DNA of 19,485 nucleotides from an uncultured Eubacterium sp. Its GTDB lineage: Bacteria > Bacillota > Clostridia > Lachnospirales > Lachnospiraceae. This document shows positions 1 to 7,218 of the stretch, in pieces. Below the pieces are notes generated by a model. It ran no database searches. It saw only the letters and a program-made list of their open reading frames with translations, and was not told where the DNA came from. How positions within the stretch are numbered: the stretch's first letter is position 1; every line of letters begins with the position of its first letter. The stretch lies in contig CAJUBQ010000089.1 in assembly GCA_910584595.1 (NCBI GenBank), positions 1 through 19,485 of the forward strand, read 5' to 3'. A program made the translations under genes and the position numbers.

Positions 1-2514
1 ACGATCCGTCAGCACAGGCAATATCAGGAACGCAGACAGCGGCGCATGGATAATAAAGTAAGCGGGGTATCGATAGATACCAGTCTGAAAAATACGACCA
101 CATCCGGCGCTTCAGATAATTTGAATGAAATACGGCCGGATCCGGCGCTGCTGCAGGACTTTCCGATTTATATGATGAATCAGCCTCGTCCAACGGAGAC
201 AGACAGGGTAAATATGCGGCAGAAGCAGCCAATGCAGCAGGAAGAACCACAGATACAGCAGAATTTGGCCGCGGCAGGCATGGGATACGCAGAAACGATG
301 CCGTTTCCAGCTGCGAAAACGGGTGCAGAATTGGAAACTATCGATAATATTATTCCAATAACAAACCGTAAAGTGGCTTTGCAGCCAAATAGTTCAGGTG
401 AAACGGAAAAAAATAAAACAATTGCGGCGCCGGACGGTTCAGCTGCGCCTCAAAAAATGGAAGGTGCACCAGCAAAGGATGCTGACGATGATCTTTTGTT
501 CAGATCCAGTGATATTTTTTCTGAATTGTTTCCGGGAGCTTCTGATACAGAAAATAAGATGGACCAAATGTATGAACCGGACGCATGGAACGGTACGGCA
601 ATGGGACAAACGGCAGATGAAGCAGATGTTGTAAGCTCACCGGAGACAATCATGAGCTCGTACGAACCAGATTCAAATGTGCAAGATGCACGAGAAACTT
701 TCGAAACAGCTCCAGAAGCATCTGATTTTGCATTAAATGAAACAGAGACGGATGATATATTTCATCTGGACGATACGCCTGAAACTTTCGAAGATGATTT
801 TCCTGATGTAGCGCCTGTTTCGGCACAAGAGCTGATTGCACAGCAGCTTCAGGCTGCAGCGCCAGCGCCAAAAAGGGTATCGGCAGTTGAACCGGTATCA
901 ACGGCTTCGGAGCAGAATTTATCGAAACAGCCGTCTGCTCAAATTCACAAACAGCCAAAGCAGTCGGCAGCAGAAGCGGCCGGAGGAGCAGCTGAAGTAC
1001 AGATGCAGCTGACGCAGGCTCAGCCGAAAATAAAAAGAGAATATATCCTGCCTCCGGTAGATTTGCTCAGTCACGGCAATCCGAATCAAACAGGGGATTC
1101 CAGAGAACATTTACAGGAGACGGCGTTAAAGCTGCAGCAAACGTTAAAAAATTTTGGCGTCAATGTGACGATCTTAAACGTAAGCTGCGGTCCATCCGTG
1201 ACCCGCTATGAGATTCAGCCGGAAATGGGCGTAAAAGTCAGTAAAATCGTAAACCTGGCAGACGATATCAAGTTGAATCTGGCGGCAGCGGACATTCGTA
1301 TAGAAGCGCCGATTCCGGGAAAAGCTGCGATCGGGATAGAGGTGCCGAATAAAGAAACTGTTCCGGTCATGTTCCGTGATCTGATCGAATCAGAAGCGTT
1401 TCGCAAACAGACTTCTCCATGTGCGTTTGCGGCTGGAAAGGATATCGCCGGACAGGTCGTTGTGACGGATATTTGTAAAATGCCGCATCTATTGATTGCG
1501 GGGGCAACCGGCTCCGGAAAATCCGTATGTATTAATACGATTATCATGAGCATTATTTATAAAGCAAATCCGGACGATGTGAAGTTAATTATGATTGATC
1601 CAAAAGTTGTCGAACTAAGCGTCTATAATGGCATTCCGCATTTGCTGCTTCCGGTTGTGACCGATCCGAAAAAAGCAGCCGGAGCCCTGCACTGGGCAGT
1701 ATCAGAGATGATGGATCGTTATCAGAAGTTTGCGGATTATGGCGTGCGGGATATGAAAGGGTATAATGCAAAGATTAAAAAAATTGCGGATATCCCGGAT
1801 GAAAATAAGCCTCAGAAAATGCCTTATATTGTAATTATCGTGGACGAGCTGGCAGATCTTATGATGGCTGCGCCAGGAGATGTGGAAGATGCCATTTGCC
1901 GACTGGCACAGCTGGCCAGAGCAGCCGGCATTCATCTGATTATAGCGACGCAAAGACCATCCGTAAATGTCATTACAGGGCTAATCAAAGCAAATATGCC
2001 GTCACGTATCGCCTTTTCGGTAACATCAGGCATTGATTCCAGAACGATACTGGATATGAATGGCGCGGAAAAGCTGCTTGGAAAGGGAGATATGCTGTTT
2101 TATCCGCAAGGTTTTCAAAAGCCGGTTCGTGTGCAGGGAGCTTTTGTATCAGATTCAGAAGTATCGGATGTAGTGGAATTTCTGACAGAACGAAACGGTA
2201 TGTCAGAATACAGCAGCGCCATCGAACAACAGGTTGCAGATGCAGCGTCGTCGTCATCTGCTGCATCCGGGGACACTTCTGCAGCAGATGACAGAGATGT
2301 TTATTTTGCGGATGCCGCAAAACTGTTAATAGATAAAGAAAAAGCATCTGTCAGCATGTTACAGCGATATTTTAAGATTGGATTTAATCGTGCGGCGCGT
2401 ATTATGGATCAGCTGGAAGAAGCCGGAGTCGTCGGTCCGGAAGAGGGTACGAAGCCGCGTAAGATTATGATGAGTCCGGAACAGTTTGAACAGTATGAAG
2501 AAGAAGTTTTGTAA
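1..2514 (+). CDS. FtsK/SpoIIIE-family DNA translocase (5' end outside window)
   Basis: Double-stranded DNA pump that moves chromosomal DNA through the division or sporulation septum. The frame is open to base 1, so the first ATG at 46 is probably internal; the usual N-terminal membrane segments would lie upstream. Residues counted from 46: about 1-330 are a low-complexity linker rich in Q, E, A and P; the conserved motor starts near Y333 (ILPPVDLL). Walker A GATGSGKS is at 486-493. Walker B ends in D600-E601 (IVIIVDELADLM). It is followed by the ATQRPSVNVITG signature and, at about 750-820, the winged-helix gamma domain that reads DNA polarity sequences (FKIGFNRAARIMDQLEEAGVVG). The C-terminus looks complete. 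Directly after the stop lie two decayed copies of its 3' end. FtsK and SpoIIIE cannot be separated from this part alone. Confidence 0.95.
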   Translation, partial: TIRQHRQYQERRQRRMDNKVSGVSIDTSLKNTTTSGASDNLNEIRPDPALLQDFPIYMMNQPRPTETDRVNMRQKQPMQQEEPQIQQNLAAAGMGYAETMPFPAAKTGAELETIDNIIPITNRKVALQPNSSGETEKNKTIAAPDGSAAPQKMEGAPAKDADDDLLFRSSDIFSELFPGASDTENKMDQMYEPDAWNGTAMGQTADEADVVSSPETIMSSYEPDSNVQDARETFETAPEASDFALNETETDDIFHLDDTPETFEDDFPDVAPVSAQELIAQQLQAAAPAPKRVSAVEPVSTASEQNLSKQPSAQIHKQPKQSAAEAAGGAAEVQMQLTQAQPKIKREYILPPVDLLSHGNPNQTGDSREHLQETALKLQQTLKNFGVNVTILNVSCGPSVTRYEIQPEMGVKVSKIVNLADDIKLNLAAADIRIEAPIPGKAAIGIEVPNKETVPVMFRDLIESEAFRKQTSPCAFAAGKDIAGQVVVTDICKMPHLLIAGATGSGKSVCINTIIMSIIYKANPDDVKLIMIDPKVVELSVYNGIPHLLLPVVTDPKKAAGALHWAVSEMMDRYQKFADYGVRDMKGYNAKIKKIADIPDENKPQKMPYIVIIVDELADLMMAAPGDVEDAICRLAQLARAAGIHLIIATQRPSVNVITGLIKANMPSRIAFSVTSGIDSRTILDMNGAEKLLGKGDMLFYPQGFQKPVRVQGAFVSDSEVSDVVEFLTERNGMSEYSSAIEQQVADAASSSSAASGDTSAADDRDVYFADAAKLLIDKEKASVSMLQRYFKIGFNRAARIMDQLEEAGVVGPEEGTKPRKIMMSPEQFEQYEEEVL

Positions 2515-2611
2515 ATTTGATAAGATGAGTCCGGAATCGTTGTAAATTTGATAAAATGAGTCCGGAATCGTTGAACAGCAGGAAGAAGAAGTTTTGTAAA
2601 TTTAATAAAAT
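2461..2611 (+). repeat. decayed tandem copies of the ftsK 3' end
   Basis: The last 60 bases of the translocase gene plus its stop (2461-2520) are followed by a short copy (2521-2551) and a longer copy (2552-2611). All three share ATGAGTCCGGAA, and each runs on to TTGTAAATTT. The long copy also keeps GAACAG and GAAGAAGAAGTTTTG but has lost one base (TCGTTGAA against CAGTTTGAA), which puts it out of frame. The short copy lacks the middle part. This looks like slippage or unequal recombination followed by decay, not a regulatory site. Confidence 0.85.
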
Positions 2612-2677
2612 ATGACATAAAAATGAATGGCAATTTCATAAAGAAACGGAAAGAACATGCAGAAAGGAAGTTAAGCA

Positions 2678-3517
2678 GTGGCAAAATTAATTGATGGGAA
2701 ACTTATTTCACAACAAATCAAAGACGAATTGAAAATGAAAACAGCTGAGTTAGAAAAGCAGGGCATCAAAGGCTGTCTGGCTGTCATACAGGTCGGAACA
2801 GATCCGGCCTCAAGCGTTTATGTGCGCAATAAAAAGCGTGCCTGTGAGTACATTGGAATCGAGTCTCGTTCTTACGAGCTGCCGCAGGAAACGACAGAAG
2901 AAGAGCTGCTGGAACTGATTGCAGAATTAAACGCGGATGAAAAAGTAAACGGCATTCTGGTACAGCTTCCAGTGCCGGAGCAGATAGATGAAAACAAGAT
3001 TATTCAGGCAATTTCACCTGCAAAAGATGTAGATGGTTTTCATCCGCAAAATGTAGGCGCTCTTGTCAGCGGACTTGAGGGCTTTGTTTCCTGCACGCCT
3101 GCAGGTGTGATTCAGCTGTTAAAGCGGTCAGATATTTCCATTGCAGGAAAAAACTGTGTCGTAATCGGACGCAGCAATATTGTCGGAAAGCCGATGGCGC
3201 TGCTTATGCTGCGGGAGAATGCGACGGTTACGATTGCCCATTCTAAGACGAACAATTTACAGGAAATCTGTAAAAAGGCAGATATTTTAATTGTCGCTGT
3301 TGGAAAGCCAAAAATGATTGATGAATCATATATTAAGGAAGGAGCCGTCGTTATAGATGTAGGTATTCATAGAAAGGAAGATCAAAAGCTGTGCGGAGAT
3401 GTGGATTTTGATCGTGTGCTTTCACATGTCAGCGCAATTACTCCGGTTCCCGGCGGAGTCGGCCCAATGACAATTGCTATGTTAATGCATAATTGTGTGC
3501 AGGCTATGACGCGATAA
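2678..3517 (+). CDS. folD: FolD, methylenetetrahydrofolate dehydrogenase/cyclohydrolase
   Basis: Bifunctional cytoplasmic enzyme that oxidises 5,10-methylene-THF to methenyl-THF and hydrolyses it to 10-formyl-THF for purine and formyl-Met synthesis. At 279 residues it has the usual family length. Visible landmarks are the catalytic Y48-x3-K52 pair in SVYVRNKKRA, the substrate motif VQLPVP (95-100), AKDVDGFHP (115-123), the Rossmann nucleotide signature GRSNIVGKP (164-172), and the C-terminal ITPVPGGVGPMT. The start is GTG at 2678, chosen because AGAAAGGAAG at 2661-2670 is well spaced and the protein begins with the typical AKLIDGK. The next gene starts 18 bp after the stop, so the two are probably co-transcribed. 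No clear promoter was found in the gap after ftsK. Confidence 0.97.
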   Translation: MAKLIDGKLISQQIKDELKMKTAELEKQGIKGCLAVIQVGTDPASSVYVRNKKRACEYIGIESRSYELPQETTEEELLELIAELNADEKVNGILVQLPVPEQIDENKIIQAISPAKDVDGFHPQNVGALVSGLEGFVSCTPAGVIQLLKRSDISIAGKNCVVIGRSNIVGKPMALLMLRENATVTIAHSKTNNLQEICKKADILIVAVGKPKMIDESYIKEGAVVIDVGIHRKEDQKLCGDVDFDRVLSHVSAITPVPGGVGPMTIAMLMHNCVQAMTR

Positions 3518-3535
3518 GGAGGCAGCATCAAAAAG

Positions 3536-4801
3536 ATGAAATGCAATGAAACGGCATCACAGGAGTTTAACTATAAAAACATGGAACAAGAGCTGCTTCA
3601 TACGGTATGGGAAGAAGAGACGATTTCCGGAATATCCGGGAAATCAATGCTGTATGGACAGCAGGCAGAGCTGCAGACAGCAGCAGACATGAAAGATCAG
3701 AAAGGAATGAGAACAATCAGAGAACGGAATCAATTTGGAGAAATAAATGAACCGGAAGAAAGTGATTATGATGATGAAATACATCAAAAGCAGCCGGGAA
3801 AGCTGGCTCTTGCGGTATTAGCCGGTGCAGCTGTATTTGGAGGATTAACATTCTTTTTGCAACGGTTTTCTACAGATTATGTATATGAAAAAAAAGAAGC
3901 GGAATACGTAAACTGCCTAAAAATGATGTCAGAAGAAGATTATTCCGGTGCGCTGGGTTCTATTGATTTACTTTTAAAAGAAGAGTCCGACAGCCTTGCA
4001 TATTTGGGACTGAAAAATACGATTTGTGAAAAAAACGGAGACAGCAAGCTGCAAAAAGAAACATTGCAAAAAATTATCAGTCTGGATGCAGATAACTATC
4101 AGGCATATGAAAAGCTGCTGGCGTTATATCTGGAAGATGAAAATCAGGAAGGTATTGAAAAGCTGGCGGCAGATGCGCCAAATTCTGCCATAGCAGCTAT
4201 GTTAGGGGAATATTGGGTTGATACGCCGTATTTAGAGCTGACGCCGGGTGTATATGATGCCAATCAGACGCTTGCCATTACAAGTGAAGGAAATAACAGT
4301 ATTTACTACACGCTGGATGGCTCTTCGCCGCAGGAAAAAGGTGTATTATATACAGCTCCAATTCCATTAGAACAAGGTTATATCTATTCTGTGCGTGCGG
4401 TCTGTAAAAATGAAAGAGGAGCTTATGGAGAGGAAACATCCGGAGAATATCAGATAGGTATCGATGCGGTAAACAGAATTTCTGATACCGGTATGATGTC
4501 CGGTATGGAAGGAACAGATGGCGCTGAGAATCTATCAGGCGCTACCCAGATCGAACAGCCGGCTGTTTATCCGCAAAGCGGGACATACACATCACAGCAG
4601 AGAATCACCATCGATGTTCCGATCGGATATCAGGCATATTACAGCTGGTCGGCAGCGGATGCATTGACTCCGCAAAACGGGACGTTATATACCGGTGGCA
4701 TTACAATGCCGGAAGGCAGTTCCGTACTATCTGTAATTGTAACGGACGCAAATGGAAACAGCAGTGCGGTGAAACAAGTAAGCTATACGTATCAGCCGTA
4801 A
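3536..4801 (+). CDS. membrane-anchored protein with TPR-like region and two CHB_HEX_C-like domains
   Basis: Function unknown. The 421-residue protein starts with about 88 mostly charged residues. One transmembrane helix follows (about 90-109, LALAVLAGAAVFGGLTFFL), so the N-terminus is probably inside and the rest outside. Residues 115-215 look like helical TPR repeats (SEEDYSGALGSIDLLLKEE, YQAYEKLLALYLEDENQEGIEKL). Residues about 231-306 resemble the chitobiase/beta-hexosaminidase C-terminal fold, with SIYYTLDGSSPQEKGVLYT. A second, more diverged copy is at 341-420 (YYSWSAADALTPQNGTLYTG). Related clostridial proteins often carry an N-terminal zinc ribbon; only one cysteine (C3) is present here. 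The ribosome binding site is AAGGAGG, 18 bp behind folD. A role in cell-surface carbohydrate or peptidoglycan binding is a guess from the domains. Confidence 0.85.
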   Translation: MKCNETASQEFNYKNMEQELLHTVWEEETISGISGKSMLYGQQAELQTAADMKDQKGMRTIRERNQFGEINEPEESDYDDEIHQKQPGKLALAVLAGAAVFGGLTFFLQRFSTDYVYEKKEAEYVNCLKMMSEEDYSGALGSIDLLLKEESDSLAYLGLKNTICEKNGDSKLQKETLQKIISLDADNYQAYEKLLALYLEDENQEGIEKLAADAPNSAIAAMLGEYWVDTPYLELTPGVYDANQTLAITSEGNNSIYYTLDGSSPQEKGVLYTAPIPLEQGYIYSVRAVCKNERGAYGEETSGEYQIGIDAVNRISDTGMMSGMEGTDGAENLSGATQIEQPAVYPQSGTYTSQQRITIDVPIGYQAYYSWSAADALTPQNGTLYTGGITMPEGSSVLSVIVTDANGNSSAVKQVSYTYQP

Positions 4802-4827
4802 TGTTACGAATAGATGAACAGCATAAG

Positions 4828-4975
4828 AACCGGCTCAAAATCAGTGATATCGTTATTTATATTCACAATCACTAAACTTTGCCAATTATCCGGACGCACG
4901 AGCGTTTTTATGTTATGCATCAGGGCAAAGTTTACCGCTTGTGCGTACAGGATCTGATGATTGAGCCGGTTTTTT
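4828..4975 (+). ncRNA. candidate structured RNA with pseudoknot and terminator-like 3' end
   Basis: Three long complementary pairs lie in 148 gene-free bases. Outer helix: 4828-4838 with 4961-4971 (11 bp, AACCGGCTCAA), followed by a T run to 4975. Helix A: 4874-4883 with 4924-4933 (10 bp, AAACTTTGCC). Helix B: 4894-4904 with 4936-4946 (11 bp with one G-U, ACGCACGAGCG). Helix B starts inside helix A and ends outside it, so both together form a pseudoknot. A small hairpin 4843-4848/4868-4873 is also possible. The T run favours transcription on the + strand, as an independent RNA or as the 3' end of the upstream operon. On the - strand it would be the 3' region of xpt. I do not recognise a known class. 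Confidence 0.5.
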
Positions 4976-5012
4976 ATATTTATGATAATATGGTAAGATG
5001 ATTATGCTATGA

Positions 5013-5585
5013 TTATGATGTCAATTCTATAATGCCGGCTCCAAGTTTAGAGACACGTACCTGAGAATAAACGTAAAAACCTTGTTCTTCCAGTTTCGCA
5101 CGTCCGGGCTGGAATGATTTTTCAATTAAAATGCCAATACCTGCGACTGTTGCATGGGCTTTGCGTATTAACCGAATGGCGCCGGTTGCAGCCTCTCCGT
5201 TAGCCAGAAAATCATCAATAATCAGTACATGATCCTGTGCATTGATTAAATGGCTGGCAAGTGTCAGTTCATAGCTCGAACCTTTTGTATAAGAAGTAAC
5301 AATTGTCTGGTACATATTTTCGTTTAACACTTTGGATGGCGACTTTTTTAAAATCAGCAGCGGGAGATTCATCGTATACGCCGTCATTAAGGCTGGTGCA
5401 ATTCCGGAGCTTTCAATTGTAATGATCTTTGTAATGCCCTGATTTTTAAAATGCTCAGCAAAGTCTTCCCCAATCATTTTCATCAGTTCTGGATCAATCT
5501 GATGGTTAATAAATCCGTCCACTTTTAAGATGTTTTCATTCACTGCAATGCCTTCTTTTAATACTTTTTCTTCTAATAATTTCAT
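5013..5585 (-). CDS. xpt: xanthine phosphoribosyltransferase
   Basis: Purine salvage enzyme that converts xanthine and PRPP to XMP in the cytoplasm. Its 190 residues match the family length. The PRPP-binding loop is VLIIDDFLANGEAATG at 120-135; the N-terminal MKLLEEKVLKEGI and TIESSGIAPA (57-65) are typical of Xpt. The start is supported by GAGGAGG about 10 bases upstream on the - strand. It lies 52 bp downstream of a zinc-ribbon membrane protein gene on the same strand with no terminator between, so both probably share the promoter at 6356-6364. In many Firmicutes xpt follows a purine riboswitch; I see none here. Confidence 0.96.
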   Translation of the reverse strand: MKLLEEKVLKEGIAVNENILKVDGFINHQIDPELMKMIGEDFAEHFKNQGITKIITIESSGIAPALMTAYTMNLPLLILKKSPSKVLNENMYQTIVTSYTKGSSYELTLASHLINAQDHVLIIDDFLANGEAATGAIRLIRKAHATVAGIGILIEKSFQPGRAKLEEQGFYVYSQVRVSKLGAGIIELTS

Positions 5586-5637
5586 ACTTGGTAGATCCTC
5601 CTCAGTTTGTATCGCTCAAAACAGTTTGCGATGTATT

Positions 5638-6291
5638 TTAATCTTGTGGAAATAATTCTTCATAAAATTGTTCTGTTAAATAATCCAAAAAAGCATCCGT
5701 ATAAGAAGGAAACTGCTGTGACAGCTTTTGCTTCATAAAACCGCTGCGTTTAAAATATTTTTGCTGCAGTGGTTCTTCCGGCGTCATTCCCAATGATTCA
5801 TCAACAGTATTTGCATGGAAGTTTTCGAAAAACCATGTTTTTGCTGCTTCTCTTTCTTCTGCTTCTTTTTTTACCTGTAATTTTAAGCTGCCCAGCTGTG
5901 TATAAGAACGGATGCCAATTACAAGAAAAATAAGGAAGAGGATCCCCATTACGACCCCCATAATACTTTTCATATAAGCGGCGAACTGCAGCGGTATGAT
6001 ACCGACAAACATGAACAGCATCAGGATGATGCCTGCAGCGCCTACAAGAATAAAAGAATAGGCGGTGGACTTCATATCTTCGTATTTTGTTTCCATTTCC
6101 ACATAAGCTTTTGTCCCGTCAGAAAGTGCATGGAGATTTTCATGGCTGTCGATCTGACTGAGTATTTTTGCTTTATTTTCCGCCGGAGCGCTGTCAATCT
6201 CAACGGGCAGCTCTTTTACTAACGGGCAGCCGCAATCCGCACATATAGTTATGCCGTCACGATATTCGGCCTTACATTTTGGACACCACAT
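5638..6291 (-). CDS. zinc-ribbon two-TM membrane protein
   Basis: Function unknown. The 217-residue protein begins with a zinc-ribbon pattern C3-P-K-C6 ... C17-A-D-C20. It has two hydrophobic helices at about 77-100 and 108-130, and a C-terminal cytoplasmic-type helical region (ERQ- and K-rich, ending QFYEELFPQD). A ribosome binding site CAGGAGG sits 7 bases before the ATG. An extended -10 promoter lies 65-73 bp upstream of the start codon. It is the first gene of a likely two-gene unit with xpt. Zinc-ribbon/TM proteins of this kind are common in Clostridia and mostly uncharacterised. Confidence 0.85.
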   Translation of the reverse strand: MWCPKCKAEYRDGITICADCGCPLVKELPVEIDSAPAENKAKILSQIDSHENLHALSDGTKAYVEMETKYEDMKSTAYSFILVGAAGIILMLFMFVGIIPLQFAAYMKSIMGVVMGILFLIFLVIGIRSYTQLGSLKLQVKKEAEEREAAKTWFFENFHANTVDESLGMTPEEPLQQKYFKRSGFMKQKLSQQFPSYTDAFLDYLTEQFYEELFPQD

Positions 6292-6355
6292 AGTGTTCCT
6301 CCTGTTTATTATATTTTATCTGTACATTCGGAGCGAAATCCGATATGATGAATTT

Positions 6356-6364
6356 ATTATACCA
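6356..6364 (-). promoter_or_regulatory. extended -10 promoter for the zinc-ribbon/xpt unit
   Basis: Read on the - strand the bases are TGGTATAAT, a perfect extended -10 (TGnTATAAT). No good -35 is seen at 17-18 bp (ATAGAT at 6379-6384), as is usual for extended -10 promoters. It lies about 65 bp upstream of the start codon at 6291. Confidence 0.65.
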
Positions 6365-6476
6365 CATTTCAAACGAAAATCTATGGTAAATTCGAAAACG
6401 GAGCAAAAACATATTCACAGCAACCGTTCAGATCATCAATGGAACTGCTGCGTGCGAACATATAGGAGTTAGCGCT

Positions 6477-6956
6477 ATGAAAATAACAATTCTTGCTGTT
6501 GGAAAAATAAAAGAAACGTTTTACCGAAACGCTGTGGCTGAGTTTCAAAAGCGTCTGAGCCGATATACAAAGCTGGAAATCATAGAAACGGCAGATGAAA
6601 AAACGCCGGATGAAGCGTCAGAAACCGAAAACAGAAAGATACGGGAGATGGAAGGAGAGCGATTGATGAAACATATACGAGCGAATGCATATGTCATTGC
6701 TCTGGCTATAGAAGGAAAAATGATGGATTCTTTAGAGCTGTCTGAAAAAATACGACAGCAGGGTGTCTATGGCACAAGCCATCTGGTGTTTGTAATTGGA
6801 GGATCACTTGGCCTTGCAGATATGGTGTTAGAACGGGCCGATTTTAAACTCAGTTTTTCCAAAATGACATTTCCACATCAACTTATGCGTGTCATATTGT
6901 TGGAACAGATTTACAGGAGCTATCGTATTATGAACCATGAACCATATCATAAGTAA
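6477..6956 (+). CDS. rlmH: RlmH, 23S rRNA pseudouridine-1915 N3-methyltransferase
   Basis: SPOUT-fold methyltransferase that methylates pseudouridine 1915 in helix 69 of 23S rRNA using SAM. The 159 residues are the normal family length. Typical features are MKITILAVGKIKE at the N-terminus, the knot motif VFVIGGSLG (104-112), and the C-terminal KLSFSKMTFPHQLMR with the invariant end RSYRIMNHEPYHK. The ribosome binding site AGGAG precedes the ATG at 6477. The last 18 bases of the gene and the first bases after it are repeated 1.4 kb downstream (8305-8330), inside a rearranged segment. The gene itself is complete. Confidence 0.97.
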   Translation: MKITILAVGKIKETFYRNAVAEFQKRLSRYTKLEIIETADEKTPDEASETENRKIREMEGERLMKHIRANAYVIALAIEGKMMDSLELSEKIRQQGVYGTSHLVFVIGGSLGLADMVLERADFKLSFSKMTFPHQLMRVILLEQIYRSYRIMNHEPYHK

Positions 6957-6964
6957 GGGCGAAA
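6939..6964 (+). repeat. rlmH-tail repeat, copy 1
   Basis: The 26 bases covering the last codons and stop of rlmH recur at 8305-8330 with one mismatch (CCATAT against CCGTAT). The rest of rlmH is not present there. Confidence 0.9.
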
Positions 6965-7040
6965 AGTCGGATGAGTGCAGGAAACAGAACAGAAGCGGAT
7001 TTTGTAGAGGCTTTTGGTTCAGATATAACCTGGGATATAT

Positions 7041-7073
7041 CGTATGTCCGGAATTTGGAACTGGACAGAAGTT
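7041..7073 (+). repeat. intergenic repeat between rlmH and rpn, copy 1
   Basis: These 33 bases recur at 8382-8414 with four mismatches. They lie within a possible 40-codon reading frame at 6971-7093 (starting MSAGNRTEADF) that has no ribosome binding site and no recognised relative. I consider that frame more likely a remnant than a gene. The rest of 6957-7218 holds only the rpn promoter. Confidence 0.8.
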
Positions 7074-7110
7074 ATGATTTTCAAATGTTGTGAGACGGGT
7101 TCGGTGTGTA

Positions 7111-7139
7111 TTGTAATTGGCCGGTAGACTGTGTATAAT
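7111..7139 (+). promoter_or_regulatory. sigma-A type promoter for rpn
   Basis: The -35 TTGTAA (7111-7116) and a perfect -10 TATAAT (7134-7139) are separated by exactly 17 bp. The start codon of the Rpn-family gene is 80 bp further on. Confidence 0.7.
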
Positions 7140-7218
7140 AAGGTTAGAAGATAGAAAGCCTATAAGACATACAGAGTTTTCCGGCAGTCGTTTATGGGAA
7201 GAAAGCAGGTAGTTAATT

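Noticed and set aside
4954..4960. CTGATGA, the core box of hammerhead ribozymes, in the structured region.
   Set aside because: No GAAA box after a following stem; the bases after it pair far upstream instead. A hammerhead fold cannot be drawn.
5586..5637. Possible purine riboswitch before xpt.
   Set aside because: The gap to the upstream gene is only 52 bp and has no riboswitch core; the unit's promoter is in front of the preceding gene, where the leader is also too short.
6971..7093. 40-codon frame after rlmH (MSAGNRTEADF...).
   Set aside because: No ribosome binding site, no known relatives, and part of it belongs to a duplicated intergenic block.
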